Shown here: positions 6,180 through 6,263 of the stretch, piece by piece
How positions within the stretch are numbered: the stretch's first letter is position 1
Layout: every line of letters begins with the position of its first letter
From: DASPXY01 sp038227745
GTDB lineage: Bacteria; Planctomycetota; Planctomycetia; Gemmatales; Gemmataceae
Assembly (NCBI GenBank): GCA_038227745.1
Contig: JBBRPS010000632.1
Coordinates: forward strand, 1-6,263
Reading direction: 5' to 3'
Length of the DNA: 6,263 bases
Translations under genes and position numbers: made by a program
The notes under the pieces: generated by a model
What the model saw: only the letters and a program-made list of their open reading frames with translations
What the model was told of the DNA's origin: nothing
Databases searched by the model: none

Positions 6180-6263
6180 GCGCTCGGCGCCGCTTTCGGT
6201 CTTTCTTTCGTAGTCCCGCGGCCCGGCCAGAGGGAAAGAAAGAGCCAAAGCGGCGCCGAGCGC
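6180..6263. repeat. Long imperfect inverted repeat at window edge
   Basis: The outer 17 nt (6180-6196, GCGCTCGGCGCCGCTTT) pair perfectly with 6247-6263. Pairing continues inward to 6209/6234 with only two mismatches (6197/6246 and 6199/6244), giving 30-nt arms around a 24-nt loop. The inner arms are CTTTCTTTC and GAAAGAAAG. It lacks a T-tract after the stem and is far longer than a usual terminator, so it looks like a dispersed palindromic element or a miniature mobile element. The right arm ends at the window edge, so the true end is not visible. Confidence 0.8.

Noticed and set aside
6180..6263. Intrinsic terminator at the end of the window
   Set aside because: The stem is about 30 nt with a 24-nt loop and no visible T-tract; the downstream side is cut off.

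Overview
The window comes from a high-GC bacterium. Gene style, the signal-peptide/ABC-transporter layout, the GC-rich intergenic palindromes and the weak or missing Shine-Dalgarno sites all suggest a planctomycete, most likely of the Gemmata group. This placement rests on recalled style, not on a marker gene. All six complete genes lie on the + strand, close together (gaps of 51, 21, 12 and 41 nt, then a 4-nt overlap), so much of the window could be one transcript.

Region 1 (1-3546) is an export-type module. A possible gene end at 55 is followed almost at once by a perfect 54-nt palindrome (58-111). Next comes an 810-residue protein (133-2565) with a signal peptide, a large extracytoplasmic part containing an amidotransferase-like segment, two central membrane helices and a second extracytoplasmic domain. 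After a short stem-loop comes an ABC transporter ATPase (2617-3546). No permease is visible; it may lie upstream of the window.

Region 2 (3568-4290) is a tight pair: a HEPN-domain protein and an 88-residue protein that reads as BolA-like. HEPN genes usually sit beside a minimal nucleotidyltransferase, which is not present here. This is the most unusual part of the window.

Region 3 (4312-6085) is a sugar/redox pair: a UDP-glucose 4-epimerase (galE) overlapped by 4 nt (ATGA) by an NAD(P)-dependent short-chain dehydrogenase. The galE leader is a 7-nt repeat that is nearly identical to the leader of the 810-residue gene.

Region 4 (6086-6263) is non-coding. It is G-rich and ends in a long imperfect inverted repeat that runs to the window edge and probably continues beyond it. 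No RNA gene, CRISPR array, transposase, attachment site or origin was seen.
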